Assembly: GCF_041737845.1 (NCBI RefSeq) | Contig: NZ_JBGSQX010000037.1 | Location: forward strand, 7,176-71,175 | Length of the DNA stretch: 64,000 bases | Reading direction: 5' to 3' | Source of the DNA: Desulfococcus sp041737845 | GTDB lineage: Bacteria > Desulfobacterota > Desulfobacteria > Desulfobacterales > Desulfococcaceae | Part shown: positions 55,282-64,000 of the stretch, piece by piece | Numbering within the stretch: position 1 is the stretch's first letter | Layout: each line of letters begins with the position of its first letter | Made by a program: the position numbers and the translations under genes | The notes under the pieces: generated by a model | Seen by the model: the letters and a program-made list of their open reading frames with translations, nothing else | What the model was told of the DNA's origin: nothing | Database searches by the model: none

Positions 55282-55522
55282 AAATATAGTGATTCCAAGG
55301 AGACTATTGGAATTCAGCGTTGGCCAAAAGTGCAATAGCATCATGAGCCTTTCCATTTGGTATAATTAAAGAACTCCAAGGTTTGATTATAATGAGGCAA
55401 TTTTAATCGCTGATCCTAAATATTCAAGTTTTTGCGATTTTGAATATTATGACGCTTCACGAATATTTAATCCCATTAGCCTGAATATCTAACTGAAAGC
55501 AAAAATACAAAGGAGTTCTTCA

Positions 55523-56470
55523 ATGAAGTGGATTGCACGGGGCAAAGAAAAGGTTAAAAAACACATTGCGAAATTGGTCAGGGCAGAAGTTGAAGATATG
55601 CTTCCTATAATAGCGCAAGTGGTTGATTCACAGAATATCCGAGAAGAGGAGAGGCCATCCTGCTACCATTTTTTTCAGGATCCTTTCGGCAATAAGGATC
55701 TGTATTTTCGATTGAAAGATCGGCTGTTGGATCTGGGAGTACCTGTTCAAGATGTTGATATTGATATCGCAGACTTCGAGAAATGGTTGGATAAGTTCTC
55801 CGATGTCAAAAAATACTATCAACGAGAGGAGGATCTTTTAATTGAGAAGTGTCTTGAACATTACATGGCCTTTCGGTACTTGGAGTTGGGCCCAAATGAC
55901 GTATATATTGATGTCGCATCCGCGAAGAGCAACTGGGCGATCATTCTGAATGATAAGAAAATTAAGTCCTTTAGGTTGGATATGTCCTATCCGGGTGGTA
56001 TTCACGGTATCAATATCGGCGCCGATGCAGGTAATACCAATCTTCCTGAAGGATTTGCTACAGCGCTATCGACACAGTGCGCTTTTGAGTGTTTTATGGG
56101 TGATGCTGACATCCGATTCATAGGGGAGGCCGGCAGGATTTTAAGCAAAGAGGGGCGCTATTCGATACTACCTCTCTATATGAATGATACACACATTGTC
56201 TCAACGAGCCCATATTGCGACCAAAAAAACATCGTCATAGACAGAGGTGCAAAAAGGGTTTGGAGAAGTGATGGCAAAAAAGTACCTTTCGCCCGATTCT
56301 ATTCACCGGAGTCATTCAAAGAACGAATTTATTCCAACATACCGGATGGTATGGCTGGGAAGGTAATATTTTTTAGAAATTTGCCTGATGTTATGAAGCA
56401 TTACCCAGGGCAAAGGATCTATTGTTTTTTCATGTTTTATTGCGAAATGAAAAAAGTCTCTGACAGATAG
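55523..56470 (+). CDS. Methyltransferase-like protein of the polysaccharide locus
   Basis: A 315-residue protein. The middle shows a Rossmann-like pattern: 'DVYIDVASAKSNWAI' where the SAM-binding glycine loop would be, 'FRLDMSYPGG', then 'GFATALSTQCAFECFMGDAD' and 'GRILSKEGRYSILPLYM', which fit the methyltransferase type 11 layout. The glycine-rich loop is not canonical, so activity is uncertain. GGAG precedes the ATG. First gene of the AT-richer segment. Confidence 0.6.
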   Translation: MKWIARGKEKVKKHIAKLVRAEVEDMLPIIAQVVDSQNIREEERPSCYHFFQDPFGNKDLYFRLKDRLLDLGVPVQDVDIDIADFEKWLDKFSDVKKYYQREEDLLIEKCLEHYMAFRYLELGPNDVYIDVASAKSNWAIILNDKKIKSFRLDMSYPGGIHGINIGADAGNTNLPEGFATALSTQCAFECFMGDADIRFIGEAGRILSKEGRYSILPLYMNDTHIVSTSPYCDQKNIVIDRGAKRVWRSDGKKVPFARFYSPESFKERIYSNIPDGMAGKVIFFRNLPDVMKHYPGQRIYCFFMFYCEMKKVSDR

Positions 56471-56514
56471 TTCGTATTGTATGAATGGTAGGATTTTTGT
56501 GTCTGTTATTGTAG

Positions 56515-56870
56515 GCTGGCTCTCTTTTTTTCTGCCATTCCCGGCTGGCGTTTTTAAAGCAACCAATCAACTCTTTTTTCTTTGTATCCACCGAAATAAC
56601 CGGAAAACTGTTTTCGTGAAATTGCTTAACCTTGTTGGCAATATATTGAAATTGTTCATCTCGATCAGGGTTTTCACTGCCTTCAAGTGCTTTCCGGTTA
56701 GACTGCATGCTGTCCCCAAGCTGATCCAGAGGTGGCCAAACAGTGCGTTGGCAGACTTGATGTCCTTTGTCTTTCAATTCATTTGTCAATTTCGTTGTGC
56801 TTTTACAGGTCCAGCGAAGCGGCGATTCGGGGTCACCCCTGGTTATTGGATCTACCGAGATGTTTACAAT
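56515..56870 (-). pseudogene. ISAzo13-family transposase fragment
   Basis: The minus strand reads about 118 residues typical of ISAzo13 transposases: 'TRGDPESPLRWTCKST', 'NRKALEGSENPDRDEQFQYI', 'PVISVDTKKKELIGCFKNA'. Both the N- and C-terminal parts of the full ~400-residue enzyme are missing. The fragment abuts the start of the next sulfotransferase gene. No terminal repeats are visible. Confidence 0.82.
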
Positions 56871-57654
56871 GCGTCCTGAAAAATGCAGAATTAAAACATG
56901 GCGACAGTTTGCCCGCCACATCAGGCCGAAGGGATGCACCCTGCTGCGCCGATTGGACCGGTTTCCGAAAGCCATTCTGATAACCGGTTGCCAGCGCTCG
57001 GGCACCACCATGCTGGCTAGGGTCATCACCCTCAGCGACGGGATGACCAATTACTGGTTCGGAAAAGACGATGAACTCGATGCTGCCCTCATTCTCTCAG
57101 GTGAGGTGGAGACGGATCTGACAGGTCGGTTTTGCTTTCAGACGACCTACCTGAACGAATGCTACCATGAATATTTCGAACATAACGGTGACTATCGGAT
57201 GGTTTGGGTGCTTCGGAATCCCTTTTCGGTTGTCTATTCTCTGCTGTACAATTGGCGGCGCTGGACCCTCAACGAACTGTTTCGGGCGTGCGGCGCCGAT
57301 CTGCTGGATGAGGATCTTTCCTGGAGATATCAGAGATTCGGGGTGATCGGTGTTCCGCGAATCTTCAAGGCCTGTCTGGCCTATAACGGGAAGGTTTCCC
57401 AGCTTTTTGACCTTACAGGTAAGTTAAGTAAACAATCGCTAATGGTGGTTGAATATGATGAGCTTGTCAATGATTTACAGAAGCAGCTTCCGAAGATTTA
57501 CCGGCACATAGAGATTGATTATCGCGATCAATACTGTGAACATATACACCAAAATAGCACGGGAAAGAAAAACCAGCTCACGGATAAAGAGCAGAATATA
57601 GTAAAACGGCTTTGCGTTCCTGTATATGAACAAGCAAAAAGAATAGTAAACTGA
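56869..57654 (+). CDS. Sulfotransferase domain protein 2
   Basis: A 261-residue protein with the PAPS loop ITGCQRSGTTMLARVI (about residues 32-47) and the 3' segment VLRNPFSVVYSLLYN (about 110-124). The ATG at 56869 is chosen; the frame is open upstream only because it reads back into the transposase remnant. The native promoter or start may have been lost by the insertion. Confidence 0.82.
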   Translation: MRPEKCRIKTWRQFARHIRPKGCTLLRRLDRFPKAILITGCQRSGTTMLARVITLSDGMTNYWFGKDDELDAALILSGEVETDLTGRFCFQTTYLNECYHEYFEHNGDYRMVWVLRNPFSVVYSLLYNWRRWTLNELFRACGADLLDEDLSWRYQRFGVIGVPRIFKACLAYNGKVSQLFDLTGKLSKQSLMVVEYDELVNDLQKQLPKIYRHIEIDYRDQYCEHIHQNSTGKKNQLTDKEQNIVKRLCVPVYEQAKRIVN

Positions 57655-57679
57655 AAGAGAAACAGAAAACTTAAAGAAT

Positions 57680-58801
57680 ATGAAAAGCACTAATCGAAAA
57701 CGTTTATGCATTTTGATGCCAAGGCATTGGAGCAAGGTCATGGGCGGATCTCAGTACCAAGCCAAATGCATTATTGAAGAACTTCAACTAACCGATATGT
57801 TTAATATTTTTTTTATAACGCGTGAATCTGATCCAAATTACACCTCAAACGGATACAAACTGATTCAATACGGCTACCCTGGAGTTAATAGACACGGAAT
57901 CCACCGGGACCTCTATGAACTACTCTTCCTACCGAAAATCTTAAAACGAATTCAACCTGATATAATTTACCAGCGAGTCGGTTGTTCTCAGACTGGCATT
58001 GCCGCCAGATATGCCTCCAAGTATTGCTGCCGGATGTTTTGGCATATTGCGCACGAGAATGATCTTGAAAGCTCTTCGTCGGTATTGTCAAGATCAATTA
58101 TTTATAGGTCTTTAGAAAGATACCTTTTAAATTATGGCATAAGACATGCGGAACATGTAATCGCACAGACCAAAGATCAAAAAAGGCTTCTTGAAAAGAA
58201 TTTCAGGCGGAGTCCATCGGCGGTTATTCCAAATTTTCACCCTATTCCTGCTGAGAACATATCAAAAAAAACCTCCATAAAGGTAGTGTGGGTAGCGAAT
58301 TTAAAGGAAATAAAGCAGCCTGAATTTTTTATAAAATTATCAAAGGCTCTCGGTCATTTGGCCGACGTACAGTTTTTGATGGTGGGTGCAATCCAAGGAG
58401 ACATCCGTAAGAAACAGAAGTATTTTGAGCTAATGAACCAATCGTCAAACCTGAGATATCTTGGTCCCAAGAGGCAGGAGGAAGTGAACGAAATTTTGTC
58501 GAAATCCCATATCTTCGTGAACACGAGCGTGCGCGAGGGTTTTCCAAATACTTTCATACAGGCTTGGTTGAGAAAGGTACCCGTGGTCAGCCTGACGGTC
58601 AATCCCGATCGCCTCATTGATCGGCACGGGTTGGGTCTTGTCTCGGGGTCTTTTGCACAGCTTAAAAAGGACGTCTCCTTACTGATCGAAGATCACGATC
58701 TCAGAGAACGCTTGGGGGCGAACGCGCAGTGCTTTGCCGGCGAATACTTCTCCATGAGGAACGCAGAGAAGTTGGTGAGGCTTTTCAACGGCCTGCTGTA
58801 A
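57680..58801 (+). CDS. Family 4 glycosyltransferase
   Basis: A 373-residue GT-B enzyme with 'VMGGSQYQAKCIIEEL' at the N-terminus, 'VWVANLKEIKQPEFFIKL' and the donor site 'SVREGFPNTFIQAWLRKVP'. Composition is visibly AT-richer than the genes before 55 kb. Confidence 0.9.
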   Translation: MKSTNRKRLCILMPRHWSKVMGGSQYQAKCIIEELQLTDMFNIFFITRESDPNYTSNGYKLIQYGYPGVNRHGIHRDLYELLFLPKILKRIQPDIIYQRVGCSQTGIAARYASKYCCRMFWHIAHENDLESSSSVLSRSIIYRSLERYLLNYGIRHAEHVIAQTKDQKRLLEKNFRRSPSAVIPNFHPIPAENISKKTSIKVVWVANLKEIKQPEFFIKLSKALGHLADVQFLMVGAIQGDIRKKQKYFELMNQSSNLRYLGPKRQEEVNEILSKSHIFVNTSVREGFPNTFIQAWLRKVPVVSLTVNPDRLIDRHGLGLVSGSFAQLKKDVSLLIEDHDLRERLGANAQCFAGEYFSMRNAEKLVRLFNGLL

Positions 58802-58925
58802 TTTTGCATAGCCCTCACATGGAACGAGTTGTCCCGGTGCAGCAATCCTGCACCTAAACGACAATGAGGAACGAGAGGTCTGAATTTCACCACCTGATCT
58901 TGGGTCACCCAAACAAGCTTAAATC

Positions 58926-60272
58926 ATGAACTATTTAATTTACTTATTGTTTTTTGTTGTTTATGTCAGCAACTATCTTTTTCAGACAGCCGGAATAGCA
59001 TTCAAGGGGTTTGCCATTCTGCCTGAAACGATTTCTCTGGTTGTCGGTATCTACATCTTGTTATATTTCGCCCTATACAGAAAAATAAAATTGCGACCGA
59101 GCTATTTCTATTTTTATGTGGCGTTTGCGGTCCATGTTCTGATCGGCGTCATTGGCAACCAAGTGCAGCCGCTTGCGGTGCTCAACGGCTTGAGGGTGTA
59201 TTTTAAGTTCGTGCCGTTTTATTTTCTGCCGTTGATATACGATATTGAAGAGGAGAGTCTCAAGCGGCATATCACGATGATGCTGGCCATTGCCTTGCTG
59301 CAATGCCCCCTGGCAGTATACCAGCGCATGGTTGAATATGCTCATACATTCTCTGGAGATAGAGTTGCCGGAACACTGACGGCGGCACCGGTCCTGACGC
59401 TGTTTCTGGTCTGCACCATCTCGGTTTTAATCGGGTTTTACATAAAAAAGCGAATAAGCCTCAAGACCTTCGCCATTCTTGTTTTTGTTTCGTTTTTGCC
59501 AACGGCAATCAACGAGACCAAGGCTACGGTGATCCTGCTGCCTCTGGCAGTCCTCATCCCCTCGATTTTCGGTGTGAAAAAGGGGGCTCGCATAAAAGTT
59601 GTCGCAACCGTCATCCCCGCGATGATCTTGATGGTCGTCGGCTTTCATTTCCTATATAAAATAATTTATGAGAGAAATTACGATGTTGTTGAATTCTATA
59701 CCAAGGGCAAGGTGACCGAGTATCTATATAAAGGAAAAGAGGCCGAACAGGTGGTTGGGGGAATCGAGAGTGAGGTCGGCAGGTTGGATTCGATTCTCTA
59801 TGCCTATACGGAAAATTCGGAAGATCTTTTCAGGCTGATATGGGGGGTTGGGATCGGAAACGCGGCAGTCTCCTTTTCTAAAAAGTTTCAAGGGAAATAT
59901 ACAGATGAGTATATACGCCTGGGTGGGCAGAAGACAGGGTTATCGGTAGCAATTTGGGAAATAGGCCTTTTCGGGATATTTCATATCGTCTGGTTTTTAT
60001 TTCTGGTGTTCTTTGATGCTATGAAGTTAAGGGATCAAAAGGACCTACCCGGATCCATCGCTTTAGGATGGCTTGGCGTCATCGCCGTATTTGCAGCGGC
60101 GATGCCGTACCAGAACCTGATCACAAAGAACGAGTTGATGTATCCATTTTTCTATATCTCCGGCCTTATTGCCGCGAAACGCTATTCGGTTGAAAAAACG
60201 ATGCCCGAAACATCCGAACCATGGGGCATTGGGGTGCCGGTTTCGCGTACGAATGAACCGCAGCGAGGTTGA
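58926..60272 (+). CDS. O-antigen polymerase/ligase-like membrane protein
   Basis: A 448-residue protein with about ten to twelve hydrophobic segments and a long external loop (about residues 240-330), as in Wzy/WaaL proteins. Individual catalytic residues cannot be assigned by eye. It coexists with a Wzm/Wzt exporter, so a ligase or an additional polymerisation route is possible. The next gene starts within or just after its end. Confidence 0.72.
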   Translation: MNYLIYLLFFVVYVSNYLFQTAGIAFKGFAILPETISLVVGIYILLYFALYRKIKLRPSYFYFYVAFAVHVLIGVIGNQVQPLAVLNGLRVYFKFVPFYFLPLIYDIEEESLKRHITMMLAIALLQCPLAVYQRMVEYAHTFSGDRVAGTLTAAPVLTLFLVCTISVLIGFYIKKRISLKTFAILVFVSFLPTAINETKATVILLPLAVLIPSIFGVKKGARIKVVATVIPAMILMVVGFHFLYKIIYERNYDVVEFYTKGKVTEYLYKGKEAEQVVGGIESEVGRLDSILYAYTENSEDLFRLIWGVGIGNAAVSFSKKFQGKYTDEYIRLGGQKTGLSVAIWEIGLFGIFHIVWFLFLVFFDAMKLRDQKDLPGSIALGWLGVIAVFAAAMPYQNLITKNELMYPFFYISGLIAAKRYSVEKTMPETSEPWGIGVPVSRTNEPQRG

Positions 60273-60288
60273 GCGCCATCCACAGAAG

Positions 60289-61518
60289 ATGATTCAAGTC
60301 CCCATAAAAATATTGTTCTTTGCGCGTGACCTGTTTCCGCCTTTCAGAGTAGATGTCTCCGTTCTCTTCGGCAAGGAAATTGCTGGGAAAGGTCATAAGA
60401 TCGACTGGGTAATGCAGTCACAAAATGAGTGCAGGAAGGGATACAAGACCCGGTGGCAGGGTGGTGAAGCCTGGGTTGGTCCTACCAATACAGGGGAAAA
60501 GTTAGCTCATCGCCTTCACAGGCAGTTGCTTGGATTCTTGCATAATGCCTTCTGTGCGCGGCTTTTGTTGCGAAAGCGATATGACGTCATCCAAGTGAAG
60601 GATCGTTTCTTTACCGCGGTGCTTTATCTCGCTATAGCCAGACTTTTCGGAACAAAATATGTTTTCTGGCTTTCCTTCCCCTTCGCCGAAGCCTCTTTGT
60701 ATGAGGCCCAGGAGGGATCCGCCCGGTATCCTGCCGTTTCCCTGATAAGGGGGGAGATTTACAGGTTTCTGCTTTACCGGATCATTTTGGCAGGTGCCGA
60801 TCATGTTTTTGTTCAGAGCGATCAGATGAAACGGGACATTCAAGACCAGGGCATCGATGAGCAGAAAATGACGGTGGTTCCCATGGGATTTGAAGAAGAT
60901 GCGTTCGCAGTCGATAGTAACGAAAAGGAAGTCGACCTCTGCGATGGCGACGCTCATCCCAGAATTATATATCTCGGTACTTTGATCGCCGTGAGAAGAA
61001 TCGATTTCATGATCAGGGTGCTTTCAATGGTGTTGCATGAGGTGCCTGAAGCAAGGTTGTATCTCATCGGGTCCGGGGAGACGAATGAGGACATCGAGAT
61101 GTTGAAGCGGGAGGCGCGCAATCTCGGTGTCATGGATGCTGTCGTGTTCACCGGATTTATGGAGCGCTCGAAGGCTCTCATGATGGTTAGGGCCGGTAAT
61201 GTGTGCGTTTCACCATTTTATCCCACGCCAATTCTGAATTCTACATCGCCAACAAAGCTTATAGAATACATGGCCCTTGGAAAGGCGGTTGTCGCAAACG
61301 AGCACCCGGAGCAAAAGCGAATCATAGCGGAAAGCGGTGGGGGCATCTGTGTGAAATACAGAGAGAAAGCCTTCGCCGATGCCATAGTTTATTTGCTCAG
61401 AAACCCTGGTGTCGCTGAAAAAATCGGGCGTATGGGAAGAAATTGGGTGTTTCAAAACCGGACCTACTCGACCATTGCAGACAGAGTTGAACGGATTTAT
61501 TACTCGCTTTTCGCATAA
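60289..61518 (+). CDS. Family 4 glycosyltransferase
   Basis: A 409-residue GT-B enzyme: 'IKILFFARDLFPPFRVDVSV' at the N-terminus, 'VVPMGFEEDAF' and the donor site 'NSTSPTKLIEYMALGKAVV'. The start at 60289 is preferred; an ATG at 60253 would overlap the previous gene by 20 bases. Confidence 0.88.
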   Translation: MIQVPIKILFFARDLFPPFRVDVSVLFGKEIAGKGHKIDWVMQSQNECRKGYKTRWQGGEAWVGPTNTGEKLAHRLHRQLLGFLHNAFCARLLLRKRYDVIQVKDRFFTAVLYLAIARLFGTKYVFWLSFPFAEASLYEAQEGSARYPAVSLIRGEIYRFLLYRIILAGADHVFVQSDQMKRDIQDQGIDEQKMTVVPMGFEEDAFAVDSNEKEVDLCDGDAHPRIIYLGTLIAVRRIDFMIRVLSMVLHEVPEARLYLIGSGETNEDIEMLKREARNLGVMDAVVFTGFMERSKALMMVRAGNVCVSPFYPTPILNSTSPTKLIEYMALGKAVVANEHPEQKRIIAESGGGICVKYREKAFADAIVYLLRNPGVAEKIGRMGRNWVFQNRTYSTIADRVERIYYSLFA

Positions 61519-61534
61519 AGAATAGGCAGGATAG

Positions 61535-62470
61535 ATGGGTAAGTACATCTTCATTTGTTCCGCTGGGCATTCAGGATCCACGCTGCTTGATTTGCTTATC
61601 GGGTCTCATTCCCAAGTGGAGTCCCTTGGCGAGATTACCCAGCTGCCAAAAAATATATCTCTTAGATCCAAGTGTATGTGTGGTCAGCCTATGGATGAAT
61701 GTGGTTTTTGGAAGGGTATTATCGATTCCATGGGTTGCCGGTTGGGGGTAAATTTGTTCAGTCATCCTTATGCATTGAACCTTGGCTTTATCAATGCGAG
61801 GGTGATCGTCGACAAGAGGCATCAGACGCTCGGATATAATTTAAAGCGAACGATCTGCCGAGCATTGGCTTATGCTGATCTTGCGTTTGGATTCCGTAAA
61901 CATGAGAAATTTAGAAACCCTGTTGACGAAGGGATAGAAAACAATTTCTTGCTCTACGATACAGTGTTGAGATTGAAAAATGTAGCCTGCGTTGTGGATT
62001 CTTCCAAGGATTACCTGAAGGCGGTTAAATTGTTTCTCAGGAAGCCAGATGAAGTGAAAATAATTCTGCTCACACGGGACGGTAGGGGAGTGTTTTACTC
62101 CAATCTGAAGAGAGGGCGATCAAAGAAAAAAAGCATAATGCCCTGGATAAATCAAAACAAGAGGGCTCTTGAGCTTTTTAAGCGTTACATCCCAAGTGAA
62201 AAATATGTCTCCGTGAAATATGAAGACCTCGCATTATACCCTCAGCAGACTCTTCGGAATCTCTGCGATTTTTTAGAAATTGCATATGAAAGCGGCATGC
62301 TTGATTATATGAATATTTCGCATCATATACTGAATGGGAATAATATGCGCTTTCGAAGCACATCCGAAATCTCTCTGGATGAGGCTTGGAGGAGTAATCT
62401 GAGCAGGTCGGATTTTGCATATTTTATTAAGGTGGGAGATTTGATTAATAGCTTACTAGGATATAAATGA
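61535..62470 (+). CDS. Sulfotransferase domain protein 3
   Basis: A 311-residue protein with PAPS loop CSAGHSGSTLLDLLIGSH (about residues 8-25) and 3' segment 'LLTRDGRGVFYSNLKRG'. 'DSSKDYLKAVKLFL' is typical of this sulfotransferase family. Sixteen bases after the glycosyltransferase, hence same operon. Confidence 0.87.
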   Translation: MGKYIFICSAGHSGSTLLDLLIGSHSQVESLGEITQLPKNISLRSKCMCGQPMDECGFWKGIIDSMGCRLGVNLFSHPYALNLGFINARVIVDKRHQTLGYNLKRTICRALAYADLAFGFRKHEKFRNPVDEGIENNFLLYDTVLRLKNVACVVDSSKDYLKAVKLFLRKPDEVKIILLTRDGRGVFYSNLKRGRSKKKSIMPWINQNKRALELFKRYIPSEKYVSVKYEDLALYPQQTLRNLCDFLEIAYESGMLDYMNISHHILNGNNMRFRSTSEISLDEAWRSNLSRSDFAYFIKVGDLINSLLGYK

Positions 62471-62611
62471 CGTGGTACAAAATAAGGTGACTGTGTAAGA
62501 AATTTAGATGAATTTGTAGTAACTCGTCAGTCCAGAGTTCTGATCCCTTTATGCGGCCAGCGGCAAAGCGATTTCATTCTGGCCACGGTTCTTTGACATA
62601 ATAATTCCTGA

Positions 62612-63865
62612 TTATAACGGATTTTGGGGAGGGGTACGATAACCTCCCAGCGAACCCGATATCAAAAGGTTTTCAATCCAGCTCTCGCTGTAGCAAAATC
62701 GGTTCAACCTCTCGGCCGGGCACCTATAACCATGGTGTTTCACGGTTACCGGGCACCACGGGGCAAAGTTTTGGATCAGTGCCCACCCTCGGATGCTCAA
62801 TTCAGCGGCTGTCCTGGATCCATGAAAGTATTGAGCGCTGAAAAGATGGCGATCCATTCGCTGCATCAAACGATCCAGCATGTTGCTGGTCCGATGGGCG
62901 TTTGGGTGATGGTACGCCGCGCTATAGTCAACCATATTCTTACGTAGCTTCTCAATCGGATTTAGAATGGCATCAGGAACCGCGTTCTTCTTGCACCATT
63001 CGTTCAGCCTTCTGATCCGCTCAGAAAATGCGCGTTTGTTGTCCGCGCGGTAGCATTCCCAGAATTTGGCCGCCACGTCGAGAAAGACGGCTTTGTACTT
63101 CTTTTTCGCCCTGTCGCGGATCTTGATGAAGATATGGAGAAAGCAGCAGATAATGGCAATCGAGGGAAAGAGCGTCGCCCATGCTTTCCGAGTGGCTTTC
63201 CAACCGTCAGTGTTTGCAGTTTTGGGCGCATATTCAGGGTTTAAACGCGTCGCTTCATTCTTGAATACGCCATAGCCTTCCATTAATGCCTCTTCACCGG
63301 CATCCTTTGCGATCGAAGCGCCCAGGATGCATCCTTTGCCAACGGTTGTGGCGATATAGGCTTTATTCCCGAGAATCCATGTGTGCTTTTCGTCGGCGAC
63401 CAAATTCTCGGGAATGTCAAGTGGGTTTCTGACCGTTGTCCCGACAATGCTGTTTCGGCCAAGTGTCTGCTCGATTCTGTACCAATACATGGGATCCTTG
63501 CCGAATACATGGCTCAGTGCCCAAAAAGGGACGCCGAACTTTCTCATGAAAAGTGCTTTCTCGATGTCACCGGTGACACCAGTCATATACGGCATGACGA
63601 AAGACGGACGGATCGTGTAAGGAATACCGCCGATGTCAATGCGCCGAATCGGAATCGACAGCTTTTGGGAGTAGTAGATGTCCTTCATCCGGTACCCCTT
63701 GCTGATTTCGGGCGGAAACAGTTCAGGGAAGGAGAGAATGCATTCATCGAGGTATTCCCTGAAATTTCCGGCAGCAGAGACATTAGCGCTATAAATTTCT
63801 TGAGAAAACGGCACACATATGCTTCTATTGTTTCGGGTGGCGGATTCTGTATCTGCTTTGCCCAT
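62612..63865 (-). CDS. DDE-type insertion-sequence transposase
   Basis: A 417-residue protein that looks like a complete IS transposase: acidic residues in 'LVADEKHTWIL' and 'TANTDGWKATRKAWATLF' fit the first two DDE positions, with 'IICCFLHIFIKIRDR' downstream. I do not assign a family. The start codon lies inside a 15-bp inverted repeat that frames its ribosome site. Terminal inverted repeats of the element could not be placed; one end may lie beyond the window. Confidence 0.75.
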   Translation of the reverse strand: MGKADTESATRNNRSICVPFSQEIYSANVSAAGNFREYLDECILSFPELFPPEISKGYRMKDIYYSQKLSIPIRRIDIGGIPYTIRPSFVMPYMTGVTGDIEKALFMRKFGVPFWALSHVFGKDPMYWYRIEQTLGRNSIVGTTVRNPLDIPENLVADEKHTWILGNKAYIATTVGKGCILGASIAKDAGEEALMEGYGVFKNEATRLNPEYAPKTANTDGWKATRKAWATLFPSIAIICCFLHIFIKIRDRAKKKYKAVFLDVAAKFWECYRADNKRAFSERIRRLNEWCKKNAVPDAILNPIEKLRKNMVDYSAAYHHPNAHRTSNMLDRLMQRMDRHLFSAQYFHGSRTAAELSIRGWALIQNFAPWCPVTVKHHGYRCPAERLNRFCYSESWIENLLISGSLGGYRTPPQNPL

Positions 63866-63908
63866 ATAGTTAGAGACCTCCTTGGCAGGGATTGGTCTCT
63901 AACTATAT
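63864..63908 (-). promoter_or_regulatory. Perfect 15-bp inverted repeat enclosing the transposase ribosome site
   Basis: ATATAGTTAGAGACC (63864-63878) and GGTCTCTAACTATAT (63894-63908) are perfect inverted copies with a 15-base spacer. On the minus strand the loop carries AAGGA of the ribosome site AAGGAGG and the stem runs into the ATG. The mRNA hairpin should limit transposase translation. Confidence 0.7.
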
Positions 63909-63951
63909 TAAATCATTGTGAAAAAGTCTAGGTTTATATTCCTTTTAATAT

Positions 63952-63992
63952 CAATATGTTGGAGAGGCCATGCTTTCGGCTTCAACATATTG
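63952..63992. repeat. Inverted repeat near the right edge
   Basis: CAATATGTTG (63952-63961) pairs with CAACATATTG (63983-63992), with further partial pairing (GCC/GGC) inside. Could be an IS end, a terminator or an att-like palindrome; the edge prevents a decision. Confidence 0.45.
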
Positions 63993-64000
63993 TGCCCCAT

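Noticed and set aside
56481..56879. 132-residue plus-strand open frame
   Set aside because: It is antisense to the ISAzo13 transposase remnant, whose protein similarity is clear.
63864..63908. The 15-bp inverted repeat as an integron attC or phage att site
   Set aside because: There is no integrase nearby and the repeat encloses the ribosome site and start of the transposase, so mRNA control explains it better.

Overview
The window looks like chromosomal DNA of a strictly anaerobic deltaproteobacterium (Desulfobacterota), most plausibly of the Desulfobacterales type. This is inferred from gene content: two complete branched-chain amino-acid/organic-acid (Liv) ABC importers, one carrying an acyl-CoA ligase; DsbD and thioredoxin-fold proteins; LEA14-like lipoproteins; a PEP-CTERM protein behind a sigma-54 promoter; and DmsB/NrfD-type redox modules. 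No rRNA or tRNA gene was seen, so the taxon is tentative.

Region 1 (1-27 kb) is mostly housekeeping and accessory metabolism. It holds the 5' part of pilT, a YggT protein, proC, dsbD with a thioredoxin-like neighbour, a LEA14 lipoprotein, and a StiP/PELOTA plus PRTase-TRSP gene pair of the kind described in tellurium-resistance-associated nucleoside biosynthesis modules. A YihY/BrkB protein follows. Next come liv operon 1 (livKHMGF, minus strand), a divergent Crp/Fnr regulator, moaB, liv operon 2 (livG-ligase-livHMKF, plus strand), a second LEA14 lipoprotein, a rhodanese, a PHP phosphatase and a nucleoside-recognition membrane protein.

Region 2 (27-62.5 kb) is a large extracellular-matrix/exopolysaccharide locus, almost all on the plus strand. 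It opens with a clear class I cyclic-di-GMP (GEMM) riboswitch in front of a secreted modular protein. A sigma-54-preceded PEP-CTERM protein and a tyrosine autokinase homologue that has lost its P-loop follow. After these come a WcaJ-type initiating transferase, five genes for an activated (probably CDP-linked) sugar, a Wzm/Wzt ABC exporter, and a 1431-residue secreted protein that shares a ~174-residue module with the riboswitch-controlled protein and ends in an SGNH hydrolase. The rest comprises three sulfotransferases, a GMC oxidoreductase directly followed by a 16-cysteine ferredoxin and an NrfD-like membrane subunit, an acyltransferase, six glycosyltransferases, a methyltransferase-like protein and a Wzy/WaaL-like protein. 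Together they suggest a c-di-GMP-responsive, possibly sulfated and oxidised surface polysaccharide with calcium-binding matrix proteins.

Region 3: the locus becomes visibly AT-richer after about 55.3 kb, contains an ISAzo13-type transposase remnant at 56.5-56.9 kb, and ends with an apparently intact insertion-sequence transposase (62.6-63.9 kb) whose ribosome binding site sits in a strong hairpin. This suggests the right flank was assembled by transfer and transposition.
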